From: GCA-003244245 sp963712995
GTDB taxonomy: Bacteria > Actinomycetota > Actinomycetes > Mycobacteriales > Pseudonocardiaceae
DNA length: 64,000 bases
Assembly (NCBI GenBank): GCA_963712995.1
Contig: CAVQKH010000008.1
Span: 62,001 to 126,000 of the forward strand
Reading direction: 5' to 3'
Of the stretch, positions 16,418 through 24,064 are shown one piece after another; position 1 is the stretch's first letter, and every line of letters begins with the position of its first letter. Below the pieces are notes generated by a model that was given only the letters and a program-made list of their open reading frames with translations, was not told where the DNA came from and did no database searches. Position numbers and translations under genes: made by a program.

Positions 16418-17791
16418 CTACGGGCTGTCGGTACGCCTGAGCAGGGTGCCGATCCGGTGCCGCAGGTGCGCGACCTCGTCGAGGTGCTGGTGGGGGGCGG
16501 CGTGACGGGCGAGTTCGCGTAGTTCCTCGGCAGCGCGGCGGGAGCGGAGGGTGCGGGTAGCGTCCAGGGCCGCGTGTCCGAGGGTGGCGGCCTGGAGCGG
16601 GTCACCGGTGGCTATCGTGAGAGTGGCCAGCTTGGTCAGGCAGATCGCCCGGGTTGTGGGGTAGTCGTCGTGCCCGGCGGCGGCCGCCGTGAGTCGGTCG
16701 GTGGCCGCACCGGGGTCGCCGCCCTGGATCGCCAGATCGGCCAGAGGCTGCCCGGCGAGCAGGGCGTGGCGCGCGGAGTTGTGGCGGGCCAGGAACGGCG
16801 GCTCGTTGTCCGGGGTGAAGTGCGCGAAGTGGTCATCGGCGGTGCCGATGGCGGTCACGGTCTCGCTGACCCGGCGCATCTTGGCCAGCGCCCGCCCGCG
16901 GTCGGTGTGCAGCATCGAGCGTCCGGCCACGGTGAGCCGATCAGCACGGACCAGCCCCTGCTCGGCCAAGGTGAGACCCTCGTCAGGCCGTCCGAGCCGG
17001 ATCGCCTGTTTCGCCATGCTCGACAGGACCTCGGCGCGCAGCGGCCAGTCGTCGGCCTCCTCGACACAGACCAGCGCATAGCGGTACACCCGGCCGGCCT
17101 GTTCAGGGGCGCCGGCATCCTCAGCAATGTAGCCCGCCACCGCGGCGAGGTCGCCGAGCGCGGAGAACAGCTCGGGGCGCAGCCGCTCCGGGCAGGTGGC
17201 CGCCAGCAGGCCATCCGACCAGCGCAGTTGGGCCATGACGGTCTCTCGGGCTAACCCGCCACCGCCGTAGGTGCTGCCTAACGACTCGACTTCCCGCGTG
17301 GCGGTGCGGATCTGCTCGATCTCCGTCGCGCCGATCCGGCGAGGGACCGGGGTGGGTTCGCCGTCCTGCAACAACGTCGCGACCGGCCCCAGAGCGGCGA
17401 GAGCGCCGAGACGTCGGGTGGTGTGGATGAACTGTCTACGGTCCACATCGTCCAGCCTCACCACCGCGCGACGGGCACGGGCGTTGACGAACCCCAACGC
17501 GGCATCAGTCGAGACATCAAAGATCGCCCGGAAGGCTTCCCGGTACAGCTTACCCGGCCAGCAGATGATGCCCCGTTCGAGTTTCCCAACATAATTCTCA
17601 CTGGCGTCCACCACCTTGTGGTGGTGCTCCCACACCCAGGCGTTGACCAGCTCAGCGAGTTCTTGCCGGGACAGGCAGACATCCGGAGAGATGAGCGAGA
17701 CGGTACGTTCCCGCGCCGACCGAAGTAGTTTATTCTCCGTTGACTTACTCTCCGCCGACTTATTCTCTGTTGACTTATTTGCCGTTGACAA
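16418..17791 (-). CDS. HTH regulator with TPR-like C-terminus and KSTEN-repeat N-terminus
   Basis: A 457-aa protein of the actinobacterial type with an XRE-like DNA-binding region (SLISPDVCLSRQELAELVNAW; ASENYVGKLERG) and a long helical sensor region resembling tetratricopeptide repeats (RVYRYALVCVEEADDWPLRAEVLSSMAKQA). Translation starts at TTG 17791, supported by GGGGAGG 7 nt upstream. The first 21 residues come from four copies of a 15-bp DNA repeat (KSTEN/KSAES), giving a disordered Lys/Ser/Glu/Asn arm. Similar regulators control antibiotic production and development in Streptomyces, but the target here is unknown. It converges with dprE2. Confidence 0.75.
   Translation of the reverse strand: MSTANKSTENKSAESKSTENKLLRSARERTVSLISPDVCLSRQELAELVNAWVWEHHHKVVDASENYVGKLERGIICWPGKLYREAFRAIFDVSTDAALGFVNARARRAVVRLDDVDRRQFIHTTRRLGALAALGPVATLLQDGEPTPVPRRIGATEIEQIRTATREVESLGSTYGGGGLARETVMAQLRWSDGLLAATCPERLRPELFSALGDLAAVAGYIAEDAGAPEQAGRVYRYALVCVEEADDWPLRAEVLSSMAKQAIRLGRPDEGLTLAEQGLVRADRLTVAGRSMLHTDRGRALAKMRRVSETVTAIGTADDHFAHFTPDNEPPFLARHNSARHALLAGQPLADLAIQGGDPGAATDRLTAAAAGHDDYPTTRAICLTKLATLTIATGDPLQAATLGHAALDATRTLRSRRAAEELRELARHAAPHQHLDEVAHLRHRIGTLLRRTDSP
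17730..17789. repeat. Four 15-bp tandem repeats
   Basis: Four copies of TTATTCTCCGTTGAC, with a few substitutions, lie head to tail at 17730-17744, 17745-17759, 17760-17774 and 17775-17789. They encode the N-terminal arm of the minus-strand regulator. The 15-bp period keeps the reading frame when copy number changes. Confidence 0.9.
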
Positions 17792-18036
17792 TTTTGCGCC
17801 TCCCCAGCGCCGTTGTCAGCACTTGACATATCCCATCCCGTGCAACGGTACAGGCCGTGGTTGCTGGTCCAGGCGTCGAGTCGAACCCACCAGCGACCAG
17901 CTTCGACGGCGAGCGCATCGAGTTCGTTCTACCTCTCGATCATGAGCCTAAGTATCTTTGAAGAACCGACAGCTCTCCTGTTGAGCTCGGGAGAGTTAGC
18001 GCCGACGGGAGGGGTTTGCGCCCGGGAGGGGATGGG

Positions 18037-18948
18037 TCAGAGGTAGACGGCGGCGATGAGGGTGGCTACCAGGGCGGCGCCGAGGACTTGTAATACGCGG
18101 TCGCCGAGGGCGATCTCCTCGGGTTCACCGCCGTTGCCGCCGTCGACGTCGACGGCGTAGCGCAGCACGGCTATCACGAAGGGAACCAACGAGATCACCG
18201 GCCAGTGCGAGTGGTTGGTCTGGCTGAGCTGGAAAGCCCACAGACCGTAAGTCATGATCACGCCGGTAGCCGAGAGCGTCCACACGAAGCGCAGGTAGGA
18301 GGAGGTGTAGCGCTCCAAAGACTTGCGGATCTTCGCGCCGGTCCGCTCGGCGAGCCGGATCTCGGCGTAGCGTTTGCCAGCCACCATGAACAGAGAGCCG
18401 AACGCGGTGGTGAGCAGGAACCACTGGGACAGTGCGATCTGCGCGGCGGCACCTCCGGCGATGGCCCGCAGTAGGAAGCCCGAGGCGACAATGGAGATGT
18501 CCACCACCGGCTGGTGCTTGAGCCACCAGCAGTAGGACAGCTGCACCACGATGTAGATCCCAGTGACCAGGGCCAGGTCGGGCGAGGCCAGGAACGAGAC
18601 TCCGAGCGCAGCCAGAAGCAGCAGCCCCGCGACGGCCAGCGCCAACTGTGGTGGCACCACCCCGGCGGCGATCGGCCGGTTGCGTTTGGTCGGGTGTGCC
18701 CGGTCGGCGGCGACATCCTGGACGTCGTTGACCAGGTACACGCCGGACGCGGCGAGCGAGAACGCGATGAAGGCGATCCCGACCGCGGTGAGCACGTGCA
18801 GTTGGAACAGGAAACCGCCGGCGAAGGGCGCGGCGAGCACGAGAACGTTCTTCACCCATTGCCGGGGCCGCATGGTGCGGACCAGCCCGGCCAGCACGCT
18901 GACCGGTCGAGTAGCGGTGTCGACCGGCCGTGGCGTGGTGGTGGTCAT
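18037..18948 (-). CDS. ubiA: Decaprenyl-phosphate phosphoribosyltransferase (UbiA family)
   Basis: A 303-aa integral membrane prenyltransferase. In mycobacteria the homologue (Rv3806c) moves phosphoribose from PRPP to decaprenyl phosphate, the first committed step toward the arabinose donor. The first UbiA acidic motif is NDVQDVAADRAHPTKRNRP (about residue 70) and eight to nine hydrophobic helices follow. It overlaps the upstream PAP2 gene by 4 bp. Gene order glfT2-PAP2-ubiA is the same as Rv3808c-Rv3807c-Rv3806c, which supports the assignment over other UbiA enzymes. Confidence 0.9.
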   Translation of the reverse strand: MTTTTPRPVDTATRPVSVLAGLVRTMRPRQWVKNVLVLAAPFAGGFLFQLHVLTAVGIAFIAFSLAASGVYLVNDVQDVAADRAHPTKRNRPIAAGVVPPQLALAVAGLLLLAALGVSFLASPDLALVTGIYIVVQLSYCWWLKHQPVVDISIVASGFLLRAIAGGAAAQIALSQWFLLTTAFGSLFMVAGKRYAEIRLAERTGAKIRKSLERYTSSYLRFVWTLSATGVIMTYGLWAFQLSQTNHSHWPVISLVPFVIAVLRYAVDVDGGNGGEPEEIALGDRVLQVLGAALVATLIAAVYL

Positions 18949-19499
18949 TGCCGTCCTCCCCCACCCGTCCCGGGCGAAGATCGAGATAACCGTCGTCGGA
19001 TGCCGGCGCCGATGGCCGCACCCAGCGCGGAACCCACCAGAACGTCACTCGGGTAGTGCACACCCAGCACCAGCCTGCTGATCAGCATCGGCGGCACCAG
19101 CAGGGGGGTGAGCCGGCGACGCAGCAGGCCACCGTAGAGGATCGCGGCGGCGGTCGTCGAAGCCGCGTGCGAGGACGGGAAGGACAGCTGGCTCGGGGTG
19201 CCCGCCAGCACGGCGACCGCCGGATCTGCCGGGCGGTTGCGGCGCACCACCCGCTTCACCGCGATCGAGCTGCCGTGCGCAGCGGCCACCGCAGCGGCGG
19301 AGACCAACCAGTCCCGGCGCCGCCGCCGGTCGACCAGGGCACCCAGGACACCCAGCGCCAGCCAGCCCAGCGCGTGCTCACCGAAATGCGACAGTCCCCG
19401 GGCAGCGCTCACCACCTGGGGGACCGCGATCCTGCGCTGCACCGCGGTGAGCAACACAACCTCGCGGTGGTCCAGGAGAGCTTTCCGTTGCCGCATCAC
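18945..19499 (-). CDS. PAP2-family phosphatase, probable decaprenylphosphoryl-5-phosphoribose phosphatase
   Basis: A 184-aa membrane phosphatase with all three PAP2 motifs: KRVVRRNRP, PSSHA and SRLVLGVHYPSD. Its place between glfT2 and ubiA, with 4-bp overlaps on both sides, matches Rv3807c, proposed to remove the 5-phosphate from decaprenylphosphoryl-phosphoribose to make the DprE1 substrate. It has four to five hydrophobic segments and a Gly-rich basic C-terminus. The catalytic role is inferred from context. Confidence 0.88.
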   Translation of the reverse strand: MMRQRKALLDHREVVLLTAVQRRIAVPQVVSAARGLSHFGEHALGWLALGVLGALVDRRRRRDWLVSAAAVAAAHGSSIAVKRVVRRNRPADPAVAVLAGTPSQLSFPSSHAASTTAAAILYGGLLRRRLTPLLVPPMLISRLVLGVHYPSDVLVGSALGAAIGAGIRRRLSRSSPGTGGGGRQ

Positions 19500-21499
19500 T
19501 CGCCGAATACCCGCTTCCAGCTACTGCGATCAGTGAGCTGCGACGCGGCGTTGCGGTAGCGCGCCCGCAGCCGGGGGAACTCCCGGGCGAGTTCCCGGTG
19601 CAGCGCCACCGAACGGGCCAGCATCGTGCGGAACACCTGGGGATCCCGCTTGCGGTAGGTGACACCGCGGCCGTCGGCGGTGGAGACGGTCACCCCGTCC
19701 AGCGCGGAGAGCACGAACCACCGGGCATCCTGGCGGGCCAGCGCCAGTTGCGGGCGGCGCTGCGCGCCGGCATCGACCGGCCGCAGCTGGTGCGCCAACC
19801 GCTTGAGCAGGGTCGCGCCGATGGTCACCGGGTTGGTCGGTGGTTTGAGCATGCGCGCCGCTTCGAGGCGTCCACCGGCCGGCAGCGGCAGCTCCTGGGA
19901 GTCCACCACCTGCCCGTCGGTGAACTCCGCGCAGCGGGCCCGGACCTCCCCCAGCGCCGTGGGCAGCTTGTCGAACAGCGCAGCCGGCCCGGCCAGGAAG
20001 TCCCGGATCGCCATCTCCTGCAGCGCCAGGGTGGAGTACTCCATCGCCAGGGCGTGGCGCAGGGCGTGTTTGAAGCTGTCGACGAGCATCGCCGTGGGCC
20101 GCTCCTGCGCGCCGTGCAGCGCCGCGCCGACCAGCCGGTTGCGCAGGTGGAAGTAGGCCTGCCAGTCGGTGGCGTCGTCCTTGTCGGCGAAGGACATGTG
20201 CCAGATGCCCACGCCGGGCACGGTGGCGGTGGGATAGCCCGCCGCACGAGCCCGTATCCCGTATTCGACGTCGTCCCACTTGATGAACAGCGGCAGCGGC
20301 AGCCCGATGGTCTCGGCCACGGTGCGCGGGATCAGGCACATCCACCAGGCGTTGTAGTCGACGTCGGTGCGCCGGTGCATCCAGGCGGTCTCACGCAGCG
20401 AGTGCTGGGCGAAGTCGTGGTCGTACTCGGTGCCCGGAGCCTTGTTCCACCGCATCCGTTGCCGGTCGAGGATCTCCCCCCAGGCGTGCAGCCGAGAACG
20501 GGCCTGGGACTGCAGCATCTGCCCCCCGACCAGCATGGGGTGGCGGGAGAAGCGGGAGAAGGCCACCGCGCGCAGGATCGAGTCGGGCTCCAGGACGATG
20601 TCGTCGTCCATGTAGAGGATCTGCTCGCAGTCGGTGTGTTCCAGCGCCTCGTACATGACGCGCGCGTAACCGCCGGAGCCGCCGATGTTGGGCTGGTCGA
20701 TGATCCGCAGCCGATCACCCAGTGCGGCCGCAGCCGCAACGAAGCCGTCCTGGTCGCGGACTTTGTGGACGCCCTGGTCGGGGATCACCACCGCAGTCAC
20801 GATCGAGCGGACCAGCTCGTCGGAGCCGATCGCCGCCAAGGTGGCCACGCAGTCGGTGGGGCGGTTGAACGTCGGCATCCCGATGGTCACCGCGGCCCGC
20901 CCGGGTGCGGCGACCGGGGCATGCCAGCCACCGGAGTGCATCACCAGCTCCGCGTCCTCGGTGCTGATGTCGAACCAGTACCACCCGCCGTCCTCGAACG
21001 GTGTCAGGTCCAGCTCGATGTCCAGTTGGCGGCGACCCTCAGCGCCGTCGACCAGTTCACCGTGGACATGGATCTGAGTGGCGTCGGCCTTGGAGCGGTA
21101 GATGTCGACGCGTCCCGCGCCCTCGACGTCCAGCCGCAGGCGCAGGGTGCGCAGCGTGCTCCAGCGCCTCCAGTAACTGGCGGGGAACGCGTTGAAATAC
21201 GCCGCGAAGGACACCTCGGTCTGCGCGGGCACTGCCACGCTCGTGCGGGAGCGAGCGCGGACCCGCCGGGCGTTCGGACTGGCGAGGGTGACCTCGACGT
21301 CGACATCGAGCGGCCCGGTGTCACCGGGAACCGGCCACACCCGCCTGGCCGTGGCGCAGCGCTCATCGACGTAGAGCGCGCGGACAGCCACCGGGTCGCC
21401 CCGGCGGGGCAGGATCACCCGCTGCAGCAGCGTCGAGGTCGACTCCTCCGGTGCGTTGGTAGTCGATCGGTCCGGGCTACAGACGGTGCTGCTCGGCAT
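19496..21499 (-). CDS. glfT2: Galactofuranosyltransferase GlfT2
   Basis: A 667-aa GT2-family enzyme that polymerises the galactan of arabinogalactan with alternating beta-1,5 and beta-1,6 linkages from UDP-galactofuranose. The N-terminal beta-barrel region (FAAYFNAFPASYWRRW, then PFEDGGWYWFD) leads into the GT-A core with TFNRPTDC, a metal-binding MDDD near residue 297, the acceptor-site WDDVEYG and IWHMSF, and the helical C-terminus. The size is near that of M. tuberculosis GlfT2 (637 aa). It heads the operon glfT2-PAP2-ubiA. A second paralogue lies at 29077-31188. The flanking genes (PAP2, ubiA) mark this copy as the orthologue of Rv3808c. Confidence 0.93.
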   Translation of the reverse strand: MPSSTVCSPDRSTTNAPEESTSTLLQRVILPRRGDPVAVRALYVDERCATARRVWPVPGDTGPLDVDVEVTLASPNARRVRARSRTSVAVPAQTEVSFAAYFNAFPASYWRRWSTLRTLRLRLDVEGAGRVDIYRSKADATQIHVHGELVDGAEGRRQLDIELDLTPFEDGGWYWFDISTEDAELVMHSGGWHAPVAAPGRAAVTIGMPTFNRPTDCVATLAAIGSDELVRSIVTAVVIPDQGVHKVRDQDGFVAAAAALGDRLRIIDQPNIGGSGGYARVMYEALEHTDCEQILYMDDDIVLEPDSILRAVAFSRFSRHPMLVGGQMLQSQARSRLHAWGEILDRQRMRWNKAPGTEYDHDFAQHSLRETAWMHRRTDVDYNAWWMCLIPRTVAETIGLPLPLFIKWDDVEYGIRARAAGYPTATVPGVGIWHMSFADKDDATDWQAYFHLRNRLVGAALHGAQERPTAMLVDSFKHALRHALAMEYSTLALQEMAIRDFLAGPAALFDKLPTALGEVRARCAEFTDGQVVDSQELPLPAGGRLEAARMLKPPTNPVTIGATLLKRLAHQLRPVDAGAQRRPQLALARQDARWFVLSALDGVTVSTADGRGVTYRKRDPQVFRTMLARSVALHRELAREFPRLRARYRNAASQLTDRSSWKRVFGE

Positions 21500-21682
21500 G
21501 AACTCCCCAGTCCTGCGAGGTAGCGGTGTCAGCGTCGCCAGAGGGTAACGCTCGGCAGCGACTCGGCGTCACGCGGCCCGGTGGTCCGAGCAACCCGGCA
21601 CCGGAACCGCCGCTACGCTGCTCACGCGACACGCACCATTGCGGGCGGGCTGCGGGCAGATTAAGGACGGGGACTGGTCAGA

Positions 21683-22510
21683 TTGCTCAACCATATCCGT
21701 GCGGCAGTGCGAATCCGGCTGGTACGGGTGGTCGATGAGGTGGTGCGCGCGCACCGTCGCGAGCTGGAGGCGGCACTCGCCGAGCACCGCCGCGAGATGC
21801 TCAGCGCGCACCACGAAGTGCTGTCCTCGCTCACCGCGCAGGTCGACCGCGCCGTCCAGGCGGTGCGGGACGCGGAGTTCCGCTCCCGGCGTGACCTGCT
21901 GGCGGCGGGAGAGCGGGCGGCCGTCGCATCCAGTGCGCGCTTCGCCGAGCAGGAGATGCCGACAGTACCCACGTTCGCGCACCCGATCGAGACGCTGCGG
22001 CATGCCCTGTCGCTGGCTCCCTCCGACGGGCTGGCGCTGGAGTTCGGGGTGGCCACCGGTGGCACTCTCAAAGTGATCGCCGCGGCCCGGGAGAACAAGC
22101 AGGTCTTCGGGTTCGACTCCTTCCAGGGCCTGCCCGAGGACTGGCGCACGAACCTGCCCGCGGGCACCTTCAAAACCGACGGGTTACCCGATGTTCCCGG
22201 TGCCGAGCTGGTCGTCGGGCTGTTCGCGGACACGCTGCCCGGTTTCCTCGCCGGGCACGCCGACCCGGTGGCGTTCCTGCATCTGGATGCCGACCTGTAC
22301 ACCTCCACGGTCACCGTCCTGGAGCACGTCGGTCCGCGCCTGCGGCCCGGCAGCGTGATCGCGTTCGACGAGTACTTCAACTACCCGGGGTGGGAGCAGC
22401 ACGAACACCGCGCGTGGCAGGAATTCGTGGCAGCCTCAGGAATCGAGTTCGACTACGTCGCTTACACCTGTGATCACGAACAGGTGGCCGTCGTCGTCAC
22501 CAAGGTCTAG
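21683..22510 (+). CDS. Class I SAM-dependent methyltransferase (TylF/MycF-like)
   Basis: A 275-aa protein: an N-terminal helical, probably coiled-coil region (residues 10-85, Arg/Glu-rich) and then a Rossmann methyltransferase domain with LALEFGVATGGTLK (SAM-binding motif I), VFGFDSFQGLPE and FLHLDADLYTS. These motifs resemble sugar O-methyltransferases of the TylF/MycF group. It is divergent from glfT2, so a role in modifying cell-wall glycan is attractive but unproven. The start is TTG 21683, with AAGGACGG upstream. Confidence 0.75.
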   Translation: MLNHIRAAVRIRLVRVVDEVVRAHRRELEAALAEHRREMLSAHHEVLSSLTAQVDRAVQAVRDAEFRSRRDLLAAGERAAVASSARFAEQEMPTVPTFAHPIETLRHALSLAPSDGLALEFGVATGGTLKVIAAARENKQVFGFDSFQGLPEDWRTNLPAGTFKTDGLPDVPGAELVVGLFADTLPGFLAGHADPVAFLHLDADLYTSTVTVLEHVGPRLRPGSVIAFDEYFNYPGWEQHEHRAWQEFVAASGIEFDYVAYTCDHEQVAVVVTKV

Positions 22511-22572
22511 CCCGGCTTCGCCCCATCCCGACGAGGCGTGTTCCCTGGCTGGCTTGCCCGGAGGTATCGTCC

Positions 22573-22761
22573 GTGAACGCGACGAGGCCGACGTTTTCGG
22601 GGACCGAAATGTCGGTGGTGTCGTGTTCACGGCGTGCAGCACCGGCACACACGCCCGAGGTGGTGGTCTGGAGGTGGTCTGATCAGAGCGCCCATGTCGT
22701 GATCGATGACACTAAGACCAACATCACTGAATACCGGCTCGGTCATGGTAATAGACAGTAA
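22573..22761 (+). CDS. Doubtful 62-aa hypothetical protein
   Basis: GTG at 22573 has a good GGAGG site 8 nt upstream and opens 62 residues (MNATRPTFSGTEMS). There is no recognisable domain and the end overlaps the opposite-strand gene at 22724. Kept only because of the ribosome binding site. Confidence 0.2.
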   Translation: MNATRPTFSGTEMSVVSCSRRAAPAHTPEVVVWRWSDQSAHVVIDDTKTNITEYRLGHGNRQ

Positions 22762-23197
22762 TGGATGGCCAGTCGTCACCATCAGCAGTTAACGCGGGAT
22801 GCAGAACAAGATTACTGACACTGACGTCTCCCAGCTCGCCAATCGTATCAGCAACACTTCGCAGTAGTTCTGGAACACTCGCCTGACCCGCGCCTTGTGG
22901 ATTAGATTGCGAGAAATAGGCGATCGGCTCATGGGGCCCGGCCAGCCGCCCGATCAGGACAGTTCGCCCGCTGGAGATTTCCGTGCGCCATACCCGGTCG
23001 GTGCGCGCGGCGCTGGAAGCCGCCCGTGCGGCCGTCCCGTTTGGCGAGCTGGTCAGGCGTTGTCGGGCGACTTCCCGGCCGCGTCGGCCTGGCGCTGGAG
23101 GTGTCCCAGCCCTACGGCGCCGTCGGACAGCGGGTGCCCCAACACGAGAATGATCGCTCACCGCCCCAGGTCGCCGAGAGAGGACACTGACCGCCAT
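22724..23197 (-). CDS. Hypothetical protein, conserved-looking C-terminal domain
   Basis: The last 90 residues look like a genuine folded domain (VWRTEISSGRTVLIGRL; YFSQSNPQGAGQASVPELL; then HPALTADGDDWPSITVYYHD). The first 60 or so are Arg/Pro-rich and may be out-of-frame sequence. No plausible start lies close to VWRTE, so the start at 23197 is uncertain and an upstream frame error is possible. No function recognised. Confidence 0.5.
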   Translation of the reverse strand: MAVSVLSRRPGAVSDHSRVGAPAVRRRRRAGTPPAPGRRGREVARQRLTSSPNGTAARAASSAARTDRVWRTEISSGRTVLIGRLAGPHEPIAYFSQSNPQGAGQASVPELLRSVADTIGELGDVSVSNLVLHPALTADGDDWPSITVYYHDRAGIQ

Positions 23198-23219
23198 TGG
23201 CTACGGATTGGAGACAGCA

Positions 23220-23528
23220 GTGACCGCGCAGCCCGAACACCCGCACGCTCCGGAGCCTGAGCCCCGCGTCCCGCACACCATCAACGGCATCGCCGACGCC
23301 CTGACCGGCGCCCGCCGCATGGAGTTCTACCGCGCGGTCGGCCAGGCTGAGGCGGGTCCAGACCTGCAGCACGTCATCGCCACCTGGTGGGGCCAGGCCA
23401 TGCTGGACACCGACCCGGACCGGGACCGCATCGTCGCGGCCTTTCAGGAAAGCGCCCTGCCGACTGTCACCATGGCCGAGGTCCTGCGGCGCCGACGCGC
23501 AGCCGGCGGCGCGATGCCCGGTGAGTGA
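23220..23528 (+). CDS. Hypothetical protein, first of an overlapping pair
   Basis: GTG at 23220 follows GGAG and encodes 102 residues: a Pro/His/Glu-rich start (AQPEHPHAPEPEPRVPH), then a helical domain (INGIADALTGARRMEFYRAVG, LQHVIATWWGQAMLDTDPDRDR, MAEVLRRRRAAGG). Its end overlaps the next gene by 8 bp. Two-gene cassettes of this shape recall toxin-antitoxin modules, but I cannot assign a family. Confidence 0.55.
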   Translation: MTAQPEHPHAPEPEPRVPHTINGIADALTGARRMEFYRAVGQAEAGPDLQHVIATWWGQAMLDTDPDRDRIVAAFQESALPTVTMAEVLRRRRAAGGAMPGE

Positions 23529-23738
23529 CGACGAAGACCTCTGGCCGGTCGAGCCTTCCCAGACCGTGGCTGACACCCTGGCCGATCCGCAGCTTCCGGT
23601 CGATCAGTTCGCCAAGATCGTCGCCTTGACGGCGAACCCTGGCGCACGGTCCCCATCCCAGAAGGCGGAGGCATTGTCGAGTACGCGATCAATGAAGCAG
23701 ACCACACAGTGATCCTCACCCGGATATTCCCCTTCTGA
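23521..23738 (+). pseudogene. Second gene of the pair, frameshifted
   Basis: GTG at 23521 starts MSDDEDLWPVEPSQTVADTL and reads well to LTANP. A one-base loss in a run of C at about 23638-23640 then shifts the frame. In the restored frame the protein continues WRTVPIPEGGGIVEYAINEA and ends ILTRIFPF at TGA 23736-23738, giving about 72 residues. The C-terminal strand pattern resembles small RelE/ParE-like folds, but this is weak. It is either a recent frameshift or an assembly error. Confidence 0.6.
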
Positions 23739-23780
23739 TCTTCGTGACCGGTTGCGGCGGCGGACAGCAACCGGATCACT

Positions 23781-24034
23781 ATGTGTTCTTTCGTTGTGGA
23801 AGTGCCCCGAACGGTTCGTGCGCACGATCAAGCCGAATTCATGGACCGCATGTTGATCTTCAACCGGCGGCACCTGTGTGTCATGCTCGCGGATTACGGG
23901 GTAGCAGCGTTGCATTCGGTCCGGGCCCGGGAGCGGCCCGTGCCGCTGGCCGCCGTGTTGGAGGCCAGACCCGCCAGTGACCATCGTGAGCTGGCCCGGA
24001 TGGCGCGGCACGTCACGACGCTGCGTCCCGCTTG
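23781..24034 (+). pseudogene. Transposase (integrase core) C-terminal remnant
   Basis: The frame reads AEFMDRMLIFNRRHLCVMLADYG, and the neighbouring frame just upstream reads PERFVRTI. Together these match the rve integrase core of IS481/IS3-like transposases (ERFVRT...DRMLIFNERHL...YN). At least one frameshift separates them and the conserved YN..RPH end is lost. It is a decayed fragment with no visible ends. Confidence 0.6.
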
Positions 24035-24064
24035 ATTCCGGATCCCGGTTGGGAATGAGTGTAA

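Noticed and set aside
17850..17910. T-arm-like GGTTCGACTC on the minus strand
   Set aside because: The flanking stem does not pair and no cloverleaf can be drawn.
19598..21523. 641-aa plus-strand frame opposite glfT2
   Set aside because: Shadow frame; the minus strand has a full set of GlfT2 motifs.
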